Source: CALOAD01 sp942491415 (lineage in GTDB: Bacteria; Cyanobacteriota; Vampirovibrionia; Gastranaerophilales; CALOAD01). From it: a stretch of DNA of 27,174 nucleotides. The notes under the pieces are model-generated. The model had not been told where the DNA came from, searched no databases, and saw only the letters and a program-made list of their open reading frames with translations. Below, in pieces: positions 6,031 to 14,614 of the stretch. The position numbers and the translations under genes were made by a program. The stretch is from assembly GCA_942491415.1 (NCBI GenBank), contig CALOAD010000011.1, forward strand, positions 1-27,174. The letters are read 5' to 3'. Each line of letters starts with the position of its first letter. Position 1 is the stretch's first letter.

Positions 6031-8037
6031 ATGGGACTTACATTAAATTTCAGAAATATTCTTGACCTTTATGGGATTCAAGCTGGCAATTATTCTCAAA
6101 ATGAATTTACATTGGCAGAAAATGCAGATCTTTTTCTTAGCATTTTTGATTTTGATGTTAAAGATGATGAAATTGACAAAGAATCTGAATATAAACTTTT
6201 CTTGAAAGCTCTCGGTTTGCCTGAGCATATGGCTGATAATTTATTTGATAAATACGCTGATGGTGGCGATAAATTAAATAAAACTCAAATATTAGCAATG
6301 TTAAATGATCTTAATTCAGATGGTAACGACTATCTTACAATAGATGAAGCCCTAAAGTTATATAATGAGTCTGCAGATATAGATTTAGATACTGATACTA
6401 CAAATTTTGCTCAATATGCTTCATTCTTTTCTGCTGCTAAAAACTTTATGGCCTCTATGGATACCGATAACAGTCAAACAATTGATGAAGCAGAATATTC
6501 TGAATATTTAATAAAAAAAGGAATGCAAGGCAGATATGGCATTGATTTCGTAAATTTATTTGATACAGATGATGTCGGGAAAGAAATTGATTTTGAAGAA
6601 ATAGTTGCTAAATACGTTGCGTGGGATAAAAATAACGACGGCGCTATTGATATGACAAATCCTGATGATTTACTTCAGGAAGGAAAAGAATATCTAGATT
6701 TATATCAGAATTCTCAAAAAAGCAAAGCTTCGTCTTATATGCCAAGCAGCTTCAATAACATCTTAAACATTTTTAATGTTGGAGTTAATGGTGACTACAA
6801 CAAAGACCGTGTTACTGATTTAAATGAAAATGCAAGATCTTTTATTGATGTTGTTGATAGCGGCAATGACGGAACTGTAAGTGAAGAAGAATTTACAGAA
6901 TTTTTAAATGACCGCGGTCTTTCAGGCACTATTGCAACTAATCTTTTCAACCAGTATGAAAGCAATAGTGATGCTGATACAAATTTAAGTGTTGCTGAAC
7001 TTGAAGCAGCTTTTGCATCTTTCGATAATGCTAAAAACGGTAATAATACATTGGATTTTGAGGAAGGGCTTGCTTTCTTTAATCAAATTTCAGGTTACAA
7101 CGTAACTATTGATATGAGTCAATTTGAAAAAGAAAAAGACGCTTTCAAATATTATTCAACTCATTTTAATACAGCTCAAGCTTTAATATTAAATTTTGAT
7201 AAAGATAAAGACGGCGAAATTGAAATTAATAATGCTGATGGCAAAAATGAAATGGGCGCAGCTCTTGAAGCAATAAGAATTCCTGAATCTTATTCTGCTG
7301 ACATGATCACTCTTATTGATGGAAATCCAGGCGGTACAATTAGTTTTGATGAATACTTCAAGAAAAATCTTGCCTGGGATACAGATCATGACGGAGTTAT
7401 TGAACTTTATGACAAAGATAATCCTGAAGCTATAGAATATTATAATTTCTTACCTGAAGTGTATCAGACACCAGTTACTAACATTGAAAAAATGGCTCAA
7501 CAATTCATACTACAAGTTGATCAATATCAAAATCTTGAAATTGAAGAAGATGAATATAAAGCTTTTATAACACAGGCTTTTGGTTTTTCAGAAGAAATGG
7601 CAGCTAAATTTATTGACCAATATTCAGGTGGCGATGATACTGATCGTTCTGTAAGCTTCAATGACTTAGTAAATGCATATAATAGCTTTGATACAGTAAC
7701 AGTTGATGATGAAGGAAACGAATCAGCCGGACCAGATGGTTCTTTAACATATGAAGAAATGATTAATTTCCAAAATTCACTTACTACTATTGATATTGAT
7801 ACTTCTTTAATTAAAGAAGAACAATATAACGGCTTATACCAAACAGCATTATCAGTTGTTAAATCTATGGATGAAGATTTGAACGGTGAAGTTAGTGTTG
7901 ATGAATACAGAGCTGTTTTAACAAAAATGTATGAAAATTCAGGAGTAGAAGCTCCTGATCATGCTGCTGAAAATTTCATCAGAATGTTTGATATGGACAA
8001 AAACGGAACCGTTAATGTCATAGAAGCTATGAACTAA
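6031..8037 (+). CDS. Giant EF-hand repeat protein, N-terminal part
   Basis: 668 residues up to a TAA at 8035-8037; the same frame continues without a break to 12159. The protein is strongly acidic and built from about 110-residue units, each with up to three calcium-binding loops of the D-x-[DN]-x-[DN]-[GN]-x-[IL]-x-x-x-E type, for example DTDNSQTIDEAE, DSGNDGTVSEEE and DKDKDGEIEINN. Units 1 to 5 and most of unit 6 lie here. They are more diverged than later units, and loop 2 is often degraded. There is no signal peptide, membrane segment, lipobox or enzymatic domain. GGGAG stands 7 bases before the ATG. Expected role is calcium binding or a calcium-dependent scaffold; location and partners are unknown. 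It could be read through with 8149-12159 as one product. Confidence 0.85.
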   Translation: MGLTLNFRNILDLYGIQAGNYSQNEFTLAENADLFLSIFDFDVKDDEIDKESEYKLFLKALGLPEHMADNLFDKYADGGDKLNKTQILAMLNDLNSDGNDYLTIDEALKLYNESADIDLDTDTTNFAQYASFFSAAKNFMASMDTDNSQTIDEAEYSEYLIKKGMQGRYGIDFVNLFDTDDVGKEIDFEEIVAKYVAWDKNNDGAIDMTNPDDLLQEGKEYLDLYQNSQKSKASSYMPSSFNNILNIFNVGVNGDYNKDRVTDLNENARSFIDVVDSGNDGTVSEEEFTEFLNDRGLSGTIATNLFNQYESNSDADTNLSVAELEAAFASFDNAKNGNNTLDFEEGLAFFNQISGYNVTIDMSQFEKEKDAFKYYSTHFNTAQALILNFDKDKDGEIEINNADGKNEMGAALEAIRIPESYSADMITLIDGNPGGTISFDEYFKKNLAWDTDHDGVIELYDKDNPEAIEYYNFLPEVYQTPVTNIEKMAQQFILQVDQYQNLEIEEDEYKAFITQAFGFSEEMAAKFIDQYSGGDDTDRSVSFNDLVNAYNSFDTVTVDDEGNESAGPDGSLTYEEMINFQNSLTTIDIDTSLIKEEQYNGLYQTALSVVKSMDEDLNGEVSVDEYRAVLTKMYENSGVEAPDHAAENFIRMFDMDKNGTVNVIEAMN

Positions 8038-8148
8038 TATGCTGAATATGATGATAATAAAGACGGTTTTGTTTCAGGTGCTGAAAGTACTGATTTATTA
8101 GCAAGACTTCAGGATAAAACTCTTTGGGATAACGTTAACAGCTTAATT

Positions 8149-11100
8149 ATGGATGAAGCTGATACAGATAAAAATGCAAAACTTACTCTTGATGAATATA
8201 AAAATTATCTTAAAGAAAAAGGATTGCCTGAATACATTGCAGATGATGCATTTACATTATTTGACAGAAAAATAGACGGTATATCAGACGGTAAATTAAG
8301 CCGTCTCGAATTAATGGAAGCTTTCTCAAGGTACGACGGTAATGTAGAAAACCTCGCGTCTTATCAAAATCTTACAGGAGAAACATATACACTTTATACA
8401 GGCGATGGCGATAATAAACTTGATGCAGATGAAATGCTTAAATTGTATGAAGATTTAGCGAATGAACATGGTTATAGCTACACAGATGGCGAAGGTGTAG
8501 AACATAAAATAAATTATAACCCTGATAAGTCAAAACTTAATCAATATGCGCCAATAACAGCTTCTTTAGAAGAATTCATTGCACAAACCGATTTTGACAA
8601 CAACGGATTAATAAGTGTAGATGAATACAAAACATACTTAGAAGGACAGGGGCTACCTGCATATTTCGCTGATAATGCAGTCGATAACGCTATTGTGAAT
8701 TTTGACTTAAATAATGATGATAATCTTGATTTCCTTGAATGGGTACAAGTTAATTTAGATTATGATACTAATTCAAACGGTCAGCTTGAAATGGACGAAG
8801 TTCTGCAAATGTGTGGAGATCTTTCAGGTATAGCCTTAGCTGTTGATAAAACTAATGTTGATCAATATGAATTGCTTTATGATAAAGCAAACATAATGAT
8901 TGAAAACTACGACCGCAATGGTGATCGCATTTTAAGCGCAGATGAACTTGAAGAATATATGGAACAATATGATCTTCCTGCTGTACTTGCAACTGATATG
9001 GTTACTGCCTACAACTCTCCAACAAGCCCTGACGCCGGACTTGATGCAATAGAACTGCTTAAAGCTTTTTCTGATTATGATGCAAATAACAACGGTCAAT
9101 TGGAATTTGAAGAAGAATTTGCGCTTTATGACAATATGTCTGCGGTTGATTTAGGTTTAGATGCAGATAATGCTAACCAATATTCAAAAATTAACGATAC
9201 AGTAAGCGAACTTGTTGAAAATTTCGACATTAATAAAAATAATAAACTTGATGTTGATGAAATAAAAGAATTTTTCAAAGCTGAAGGCATGACAGAAGAC
9301 GCAGCAAATCAAGCATTAGCAGCATACGATGTTAATGGTCCTGATAGCGCTTTAGACGTTGTTGAGTGGATGAAATTATATTCTGATTTTGATGCGAATG
9401 AAGATGGAAATCTTAATAATCAGGAAAAATTAGCTATGTTTGATACACTTGCAACAACAGGATTGAACCCAGATGCAAGTAACGCTGTTCAGCTTTCAAA
9501 TATTGAACAAACTACAGATGCTTTAATTCAAAAATTTGATATAGATGGCGATAAAAAATTAAGCGTTGCTGAATTTGAAGCAAGTATGAAAGAATTAGGA
9601 CTTCCTGATTATATAGCAGAAAATATTCTTAATATGAATGATGCTGCTTTTGATAGAAATAATGATCTGGTTATTGATGCTGATGATGCGATTGATTTAA
9701 ATAATGACAGCATAATTGATGCAAACGACGTTATAGACCAAGATCACGACGGTAATATTGATAAATTAGAATGGATTAAAGCATTAGTTAATTTTGATGC
9801 TAATAACGATGGAATTCTCCAGTTCAACGAAAAACTTACAATGAACAGCACTCTTGCAGGAGCAAGATTAGATCCATCTGCTGATGAAATGACTCAGTAT
9901 AACAACCTTTATAATAACGCTTCATATTTATTTAACCAAAAAGATAAAATTACTGATAAAATTTTAATGCCTGAAGAAATTAAAGGATATTTTACAGATC
10001 TTCAACTTCCAGAATATATGGCTCAGGAAGCTATCGATCTTTACGACACCAATAATGACGGCGGGCTTGATATTTATGAATGGATGAAAGCACAAAAAGA
10101 TTTTGATGTTAATAAAAGTGGTGTATTAGAATTTAACGAACAAATGTCAATGAACGGCATAATTGCTGACCCTAATGTAGCACTTGACCCTGAAACAATG
10201 GATGTGACTCAAGTTAGTGGTTTATATAATTATTCCTTAAATTATCTAAATTATCTTGATACTGATAATAATAAACAGATTTCAGAAACTGAATATCAAA
10301 ATTATCTAAGAAGTGCAGGTCTTTCAGAAAATATTGCAACTGATATTATTACTGATCAGGATTTAAACGGAGATGGCGATCTCGACATAATGGAACTATT
10401 AAGTACCAACATGGTACTGGATACTAATAAGAATGGAACCATTGATTTTGATGAAACAATGAATATGTACCAAAATGCAACTGGTATTAATTTTAATACA
10501 ACTGATGGTAATCTTAACCAACATGCAACTTTCTATAATTATGCTATTAATACAATAAATCAAGTTGGTGGAAGCGATAAAAAATTATCAAGTACTGAAT
10601 TTAAAAACTGGTTAAAAGACTACTGCGCAATGTCAGAAGATATGGCTGATACTATTGTAAATCATTATGACAACAAAGCAGGTGTCGGTAACGGAGACAA
10701 TGAGCTCGACGCATTAGAATTTGCAAAAGCTCTTATAGATATAGATACAGCTGGAAATCAAAACAACGCATGGGATGTTGAAGAAATTATGAATTTTATT
10801 GATGAAGCATTGCCTACTATAGATTTTGGCGGTGTTGACGATACTAATAAAGATCAATACTGGAGTTTCTACAAATATGCTATTGATACAATAAATCAAG
10901 TTGGCGGAAGCGATAAAGAATTATCCGGTACAGAATTTAAAAATTGGTTAAAAGACTATTATGCTATTTCAGATGATATGGCTGATAAAATTGTAAACCA
11001 TTATGACCACAAAGAAGGCGTTGGTGATGGAAATGGATCACTTAATGCTATGGAACTTGCAAAAGCTCTTATAGATTCAGATACAGCAGGAAAACAAAAT

Positions 11101-12159
11101 AACGCTTGGGATATTGAAGAAATTATGAATTTCTTTGATGAAGCACTGCCAGCTGTTGATTTAGGTGGCGTTGACGACAGCAATAAAGCTCAATACTGGA
11201 GTTTTTATAAATATGCTATTGATACAATAAATCAAGTTGGCGGAAGCGATAAAGAATTATCCGGTACAGAATATAAAAATTGGTTAAAAGACTATTATGC
11301 TATTTCAGATGATATGGCTGATAAAATAGTCAATCATTATGACCACAAAGAAGGCGTTGGTGATGGAAATGGATCACTTGATGCTATGGAACTTGCAAAA
11401 GCTCTTATAGATGTTGATACCGCTGGAAATCAAAATAATACATGGGATGTTGAAGAAATCATGAATTTTATTGATGACGCACTGCCAGATGTAAATTTAG
11501 GTGGTGTTAATGATAGCAATAAAGATCAATACTGGAATTTATATTATAAAGCAATTAATGAAATTAATAGCTATGCAGGAAGCGATAAAAAATTAACTTC
11601 AGACGAATATTATAATTTATATTTAAAAGGTCAGGGACTACCTGAATATATGGCAAAAGGATTAATAGAAGAATTAGACAAAGATGGCAATAATTATATT
11701 GATGCGTTTGAACTTACAAAAAAATATATTGAATTAGATACCAATAAAACTGGAGCATTGGAATTTGATGAATTAATGAAATATTATGAAACAATAGCTG
11801 AAAAAGGCGCTGCAATTGAAGGAGTTCCTGATTCTGAAAACTTATTTAATTTCAATCCAAATATAACAAATAGAACTCAGTTAGCTAATCTTCATTATGG
11901 ATATACAAATTTAGTAAAATCTGCTGATATAAATGCTGACAGCTTAATGCAAGCTGATGAGTATGAGTGGACTCTTGCTTCTGCAGGATTTGCTGATGCA
12001 GCTACTATGGCTAATAATGCGGTATCTATATATGACTTGAATCAAGATGGAGCAATTGATTCCTTAGAATGGATGGATGCTGTATTAAAATTTGATTCTA
12101 ACAGAAACGGCTGGTTAGACGGTCAAGAAATAACTAATTTTTATGAAAGTATCGAATAA
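8149..12159 (+). CDS. Giant EF-hand repeat protein, C-terminal part
   Basis: 1336 residues from the first internal ATG, but the frame is open and homologous from 8038, directly after the TAA. Codons 8038-8148 encode YAEYDDNKDGFVSGAES, a proper third EF loop of unit 6. No ribosome site precedes 8149, so this is best seen as the rest of the gene at 6031. Units 7 to 18 follow the pattern: helix, loop 1 (such as FDINKNNKLDVDE), a GLPEYMA-type helix, loop 2 (YDTNNDGGLDIYE), then an EW-x-K helix, loop 3 (FDANNNGQLEFEE). Unit 11 has two extra loops. Units 14-16 are nearly identical. There is no anchor, sorting signal or transport signal, and it ends just after a loop, at FYESIE. The gene closes with a strong terminator. 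Confidence 0.85.
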   Translation: MDEADTDKNAKLTLDEYKNYLKEKGLPEYIADDAFTLFDRKIDGISDGKLSRLELMEAFSRYDGNVENLASYQNLTGETYTLYTGDGDNKLDADEMLKLYEDLANEHGYSYTDGEGVEHKINYNPDKSKLNQYAPITASLEEFIAQTDFDNNGLISVDEYKTYLEGQGLPAYFADNAVDNAIVNFDLNNDDNLDFLEWVQVNLDYDTNSNGQLEMDEVLQMCGDLSGIALAVDKTNVDQYELLYDKANIMIENYDRNGDRILSADELEEYMEQYDLPAVLATDMVTAYNSPTSPDAGLDAIELLKAFSDYDANNNGQLEFEEEFALYDNMSAVDLGLDADNANQYSKINDTVSELVENFDINKNNKLDVDEIKEFFKAEGMTEDAANQALAAYDVNGPDSALDVVEWMKLYSDFDANEDGNLNNQEKLAMFDTLATTGLNPDASNAVQLSNIEQTTDALIQKFDIDGDKKLSVAEFEASMKELGLPDYIAENILNMNDAAFDRNNDLVIDADDAIDLNNDSIIDANDVIDQDHDGNIDKLEWIKALVNFDANNDGILQFNEKLTMNSTLAGARLDPSADEMTQYNNLYNNASYLFNQKDKITDKILMPEEIKGYFTDLQLPEYMAQEAIDLYDTNNDGGLDIYEWMKAQKDFDVNKSGVLEFNEQMSMNGIIADPNVALDPETMDVTQVSGLYNYSLNYLNYLDTDNNKQISETEYQNYLRSAGLSENIATDIITDQDLNGDGDLDIMELLSTNMVLDTNKNGTIDFDETMNMYQNATGINFNTTDGNLNQHATFYNYAINTINQVGGSDKKLSSTEFKNWLKDYCAMSEDMADTIVNHYDNKAGVGNGDNELDALEFAKALIDIDTAGNQNNAWDVEEIMNFIDEALPTIDFGGVDDTNKDQYWSFYKYAIDTINQVGGSDKELSGTEFKNWLKDYYAISDDMADKIVNHYDHKEGVGDGNGSLNAMELAKALIDSDTAGKQNNAWDIEEIMNFFDEALPAVDLGGVDDSNKAQYWSFYKYAIDTINQVGGSDKELSGTEYKNWLKDYYAISDDMADKIVNHYDHKEGVGDGNGSLDAMELAKALIDVDTAGNQNNTWDVEEIMNFIDDALPDVNLGGVNDSNKDQYWNLYYKAINEINSYAGSDKKLTSDEYYNLYLKGQGLPEYMAKGLIEELDKDGNNYIDAFELTKKYIELDTNKTGALEFDELMKYYETIAEKGAAIEGVPDSENLFNFNPNITNRTQLANLHYGYTNLVKSADINADSLMQADEYEWTLASAGFADAATMANNAVSIYDLNQDGAIDSLEWMDAVLKFDSNRNGWLDGQEITNFYESIE
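10501..11508 (+). repeat. Three tandem 336-bp units inside the EF-hand gene
   Basis: Units start at about 10501, 10837 and 11173. The shared segment TTGG(C/T)GGAAGCGATAAA recurs at 10565, 10901 and 11237, exactly 336 bases (112 codons) apart, and a diverged fourth register match falls at 11581. Units 2 and 3 differ by only scattered substitutions, which indicates recent duplication. Confidence 0.9.
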
Positions 12160-12182
12160 ATTTACTTAAAAAAATTTAAACT

Positions 12183-12228
12183 GAAGGTGTAGAAAAATAT
12201 TTTTCTACACCTTCTTTATTTATTTTTG
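12183..12228 (+). terminator. Strong intrinsic terminator of the EF-hand gene
   Basis: GAAGGTGTAGAAAAA and TTTTTCTACACCTTC form a 15-bp perfect stem with a 2-base loop (12183-12214), followed by TTTATTTATTTTTG. Confidence 0.85.
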
Positions 12229-12280
12229 TTATACTTTTTTAAAGTTTACAAATAAATTATGTAAGATTAGGAGTGAGGAA

Positions 12281-13555
12281 ATGGCGGAATTGACCAAAAT
12301 GAAATACGAAGTTAAAGATTTAAACCTTGCTGAACAAGGTAAAAATCAAATTGAATGGGCAAACAGAGACATGCCTGTTCTTGAACAAATTAGAGACAGA
12401 TTTGAAAAAGAAAAACCTTTAAATGGCATAAGAATTGCTGCTTGTTGCCATGTAACTAAAGAAACTGCAAATTTAGCAAGAACACTTAAAGCTGGTGGAG
12501 CAGACGCTATTTTAATCGCTTCAAATCCACTTTCTACGCAAGATGATGTTGCGGCTTCACTTGTTAAAGACTACGGAATCCCTGTTTTTGCTTTTAAAGG
12601 CGAAGATACTGAAACTTATTTAAAACACGTAAACATTGCTTTAGATCATAAACCTCAAATTATACTTGACGATGGTTCTGATGTTGTGGCAACTATTACA
12701 AAAGAAAGACCAGAGCAGGTAAGCGATATTATAGGAAGTACGGAAGAAACTACGACTGGTATTGTAAGACTTAAGGCGATGGAAAATGATGGAGCTCTTA
12801 AGTTTCCGGCAATAGCAGTTAACGATTCTCAAACAAAACATTTATTTGATAATAGATATGGTACTGGTCAAAGTACACTTGACGGTATTGTTAGAGCTAC
12901 TAACATGCTTATCGCTGGTAAAACTGTTGTTGTTGTTGGTTATGGTTGGTGCGGAAAAGGCGCTGCTATGAGAGCAAGAGGACTTGGAGCTAACGTTATC
13001 GTAACTGAAGTTGATAACGTTAAAGCTATTGAAGCTGTATTAGAAGGTTTCAGAGTAATGCCGATGGCTGAAGCTTGTAAAATTGGTGATTTATTCATTA
13101 CTGTTACCGGTAATAGAAGTGTTATTGATACTCACCATTTTGTAAATATGAAAGATCACGCTATAGTTTGTAATTCAGGTCACTTCGATCTTGAAATTAA
13201 TATGGCGGGTCTTAATGAAATGACTAAAGAAAAGAAAAAAATTAGACCTTTCCTTGATCGTCATCTTATGGAAAATGGCAAATCAGTATTGGTTCTTGGA
13301 GAAGGAAGACTTGTAAACCTTGCAGCTGCTGAAGGACATCCGGCTAGTGTTATGGATATGAGTTTTGCAAACCAGGCTTTAGCTGTTGAAACTCTTGTGA
13401 AAAAACAAGGTGAGCTTGAAAATAAAGTTCATATTCTTCCAGCGGAAGTTGATCAAGAAATTGCTAAGCTTAAACTTCAATCAATAGGCGTTGAAATCGA
13501 CGAATTAACTCCTGGAATGGTTGAATACATGAACAGCTGGACTATAGGAACATAA
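12281..13555 (+). CDS. ahcY: Adenosylhomocysteinase
   Basis: It hydrolyses S-adenosylhomocysteine to adenosine and homocysteine, clearing the product inhibitor of SAM-dependent methylation; NAD is a tightly bound cofactor. The 424 residues match the shorter bacterial/archaeal form. Substrate-site motifs include AACCHVTKETANLA (53-66), ILDDGSD (128-134) and TTTGIVRLKAM (157-167). The NAD-binding Rossmann motif is VVVVGYGWCGKGAAMRARG (216-234), and the C-terminal half has the GHFDLEINM segment. The ATG is preceded by GGAGTGAGGA. The gene is monocistronic, sitting between terminators at 12183 and 13572. No SAH-riboswitch structure was recognised upstream. Confidence 0.96.
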   Translation: MAELTKMKYEVKDLNLAEQGKNQIEWANRDMPVLEQIRDRFEKEKPLNGIRIAACCHVTKETANLARTLKAGGADAILIASNPLSTQDDVAASLVKDYGIPVFAFKGEDTETYLKHVNIALDHKPQIILDDGSDVVATITKERPEQVSDIIGSTEETTTGIVRLKAMENDGALKFPAIAVNDSQTKHLFDNRYGTGQSTLDGIVRATNMLIAGKTVVVVGYGWCGKGAAMRARGLGANVIVTEVDNVKAIEAVLEGFRVMPMAEACKIGDLFITVTGNRSVIDTHHFVNMKDHAIVCNSGHFDLEINMAGLNEMTKEKKKIRPFLDRHLMENGKSVLVLGEGRLVNLAAAEGHPASVMDMSFANQALAVETLVKKQGELENKVHILPAEVDQEIAKLKLQSIGVEIDELTPGMVEYMNSWTIGT

Positions 13556-13571
13556 TCGATAATTTAACTTT

Positions 13572-13607
13572 AAAAAAGCGGTACTAACATATAAGTACCG
13601 CTTTTTT
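13572..13607 (+). terminator. Intrinsic terminator of ahcY
   Basis: The stem AAAAAAGCGGTACT / AGTACCGCTTTTTT is perfect over 14 bp, with loop AACATATA and a built-in T-run. A degraded look-alike occurs at 14544-14583. Confidence 0.88.
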
Positions 13608-13747
13608 GTAATATTAAAATTAAATCAAATAATTTATAAAATTAAGTTTTGTAAATTGTTTGGTTATTTTATGTCAACTTTTTTTACAAACGTTATATGA
13701 ATAGAATAAATAATTTTAAGAATTTTGTTCGAAAAAATATAGGTAGA

Positions 13748-13794
13748 ATGAAAGTGATAGTCGGACAAAATGATTTACATTACATCACTTTCAT
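13748..13794 (+). promoter_or_regulatory. Inverted repeat just upstream of the 169-residue gene
   Basis: ATGAAAGTGAT (13748-13758) and ATCACTTTCAT (13784-13794) are a perfect 11-bp inverted repeat with a 25-base loop, ending about 21 bases before the ATG at 13816 and close to its AGAGG ribosome site. It could be an operator or a leader hairpin that controls translation. Confidence 0.4.
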
Positions 13795-13815
13795 ATTTAT
13801 AAAAGAGGTAATTTT

Positions 13816-14325
13816 ATGCAAATCAACAATTCTAACAATCAACCATCCTTTGGAGCAATTAAATTAAATGTTAAGGCTTCGGTGAATGAAATTAAAGAAG
13901 CGACTCCTGAGGTGAAAAAGTGCTTAGGCGAAATTTTTGAAGCAGCAACAAAAAAATTAGGTAAAAGTACTCATAATGGAACTTTAGACATAACTGATGT
14001 TAAACATTATGGTAAACAAGCACTACCTGATTTTGAAACAGGTAAAATTGTTTTAGAAGAAAGTGTCTTTGGACTAACTGGTTCTATTGCAAAACAAGGT
14101 AAAAAAGCTAAACAATGGAAGGTTGAACTTCCTGTGCCTTTAGAACAACATCAAACTAATAAAACTGTAGAAGAGTACTCATCAGGACTCACAAGCTTTG
14201 TTGAAATGCCTTTTAAACCACTTCATCAACGAGTAATCCGTGGAATATGGAATAGTGAATTAATTCAATATCCTATAAGAGTTGCTGGTGGAATTTACGG
14301 CGGATTAAAATCATTATCAAGGTAA
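13816..14325 (+). CDS. Small protein of unknown function with N-terminal QPSFGA motif
   Basis: A 169-residue, net basic, soluble-looking protein with no signal peptide or clear membrane helix. It begins MQINNSNNQPSFGAIKL. A short polar N-terminus followed by an SFG motif recalls many uncharacterised proteins of gut Melainabacteria; this is from memory and not checked. The middle holds ATPEVKKCLGEIFEAATKKLG, likely an amphipathic helix, and the tail is RVAGGIYGGLKSLSR. AGAGG precedes the ATG by 8 bases. It is flanked by inverted repeats on both sides (13748-13794 and 14328-14380). No functional family is recognised. Confidence 0.75.
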   Translation: MQINNSNNQPSFGAIKLNVKASVNEIKEATPEVKKCLGEIFEAATKKLGKSTHNGTLDITDVKHYGKQALPDFETGKIVLEESVFGLTGSIAKQGKKAKQWKVELPVPLEQHQTNKTVEEYSSGLTSFVEMPFKPLHQRVIRGIWNSELIQYPIRVAGGIYGGLKSLSR

Positions 14326-14327
14326 TT

Positions 14328-14380
14328 ATACCAGTTCTAAAATTCAATTTGGATTTTCAAAAAGCTTAAAGAACTGGTAT
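14328..14380 (+). terminator. 11-bp inverted repeat after the 169-residue gene
   Basis: ATACCAGTTCT (14328-14338) and AGAACTGGTAT (14370-14380) pair perfectly around a 31-base loop, directly after the stop codon. No T-run follows, so it is a weak candidate terminator or a 3' stabilising structure. A further 8-bp pair, TATTTCAG/CTGAAATA, lies at 14397-14435. Confidence 0.35.
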
Positions 14381-14543
14381 CGTGAGTTAGGAGCGTTATT
14401 TCAGCTGGAATCGAATTTAGCTTTCATCTGAAATATAATCTCGTTTAAGTATAAAAATATTAAAATTATTTGCAAAAAACAAAGTTGAAAAATTTAGTAG
14501 CACTTTTGTTTTTATCGTATAGTTTTAATATAAGTTATTAAAT

Positions 14544-14583
14544 AAAAAAGACGGCACTGACGTATTAGTACCGCTTATTATTT
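14544..14583 (+). terminator. Degraded copy of the ahcY terminator hairpin
   Basis: AAAAAAGACGGCACT followed by AGTACCGCTTATTAT resembles the terminator at 13572-13607 with substitutions in the left arm and the T-run. It lies just upstream of holA and probably pairs poorly. Confidence 0.35.
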
Positions 14584-14614
14584 ATAATATATTATTTATA
14601 GGACTTAAAGAGAA

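Noticed and set aside
8149..8151. Independent start of a second EF-hand gene
   Set aside because: No ribosome site, and EF-hand coding continues in the same frame upstream to the TAA at 8035.
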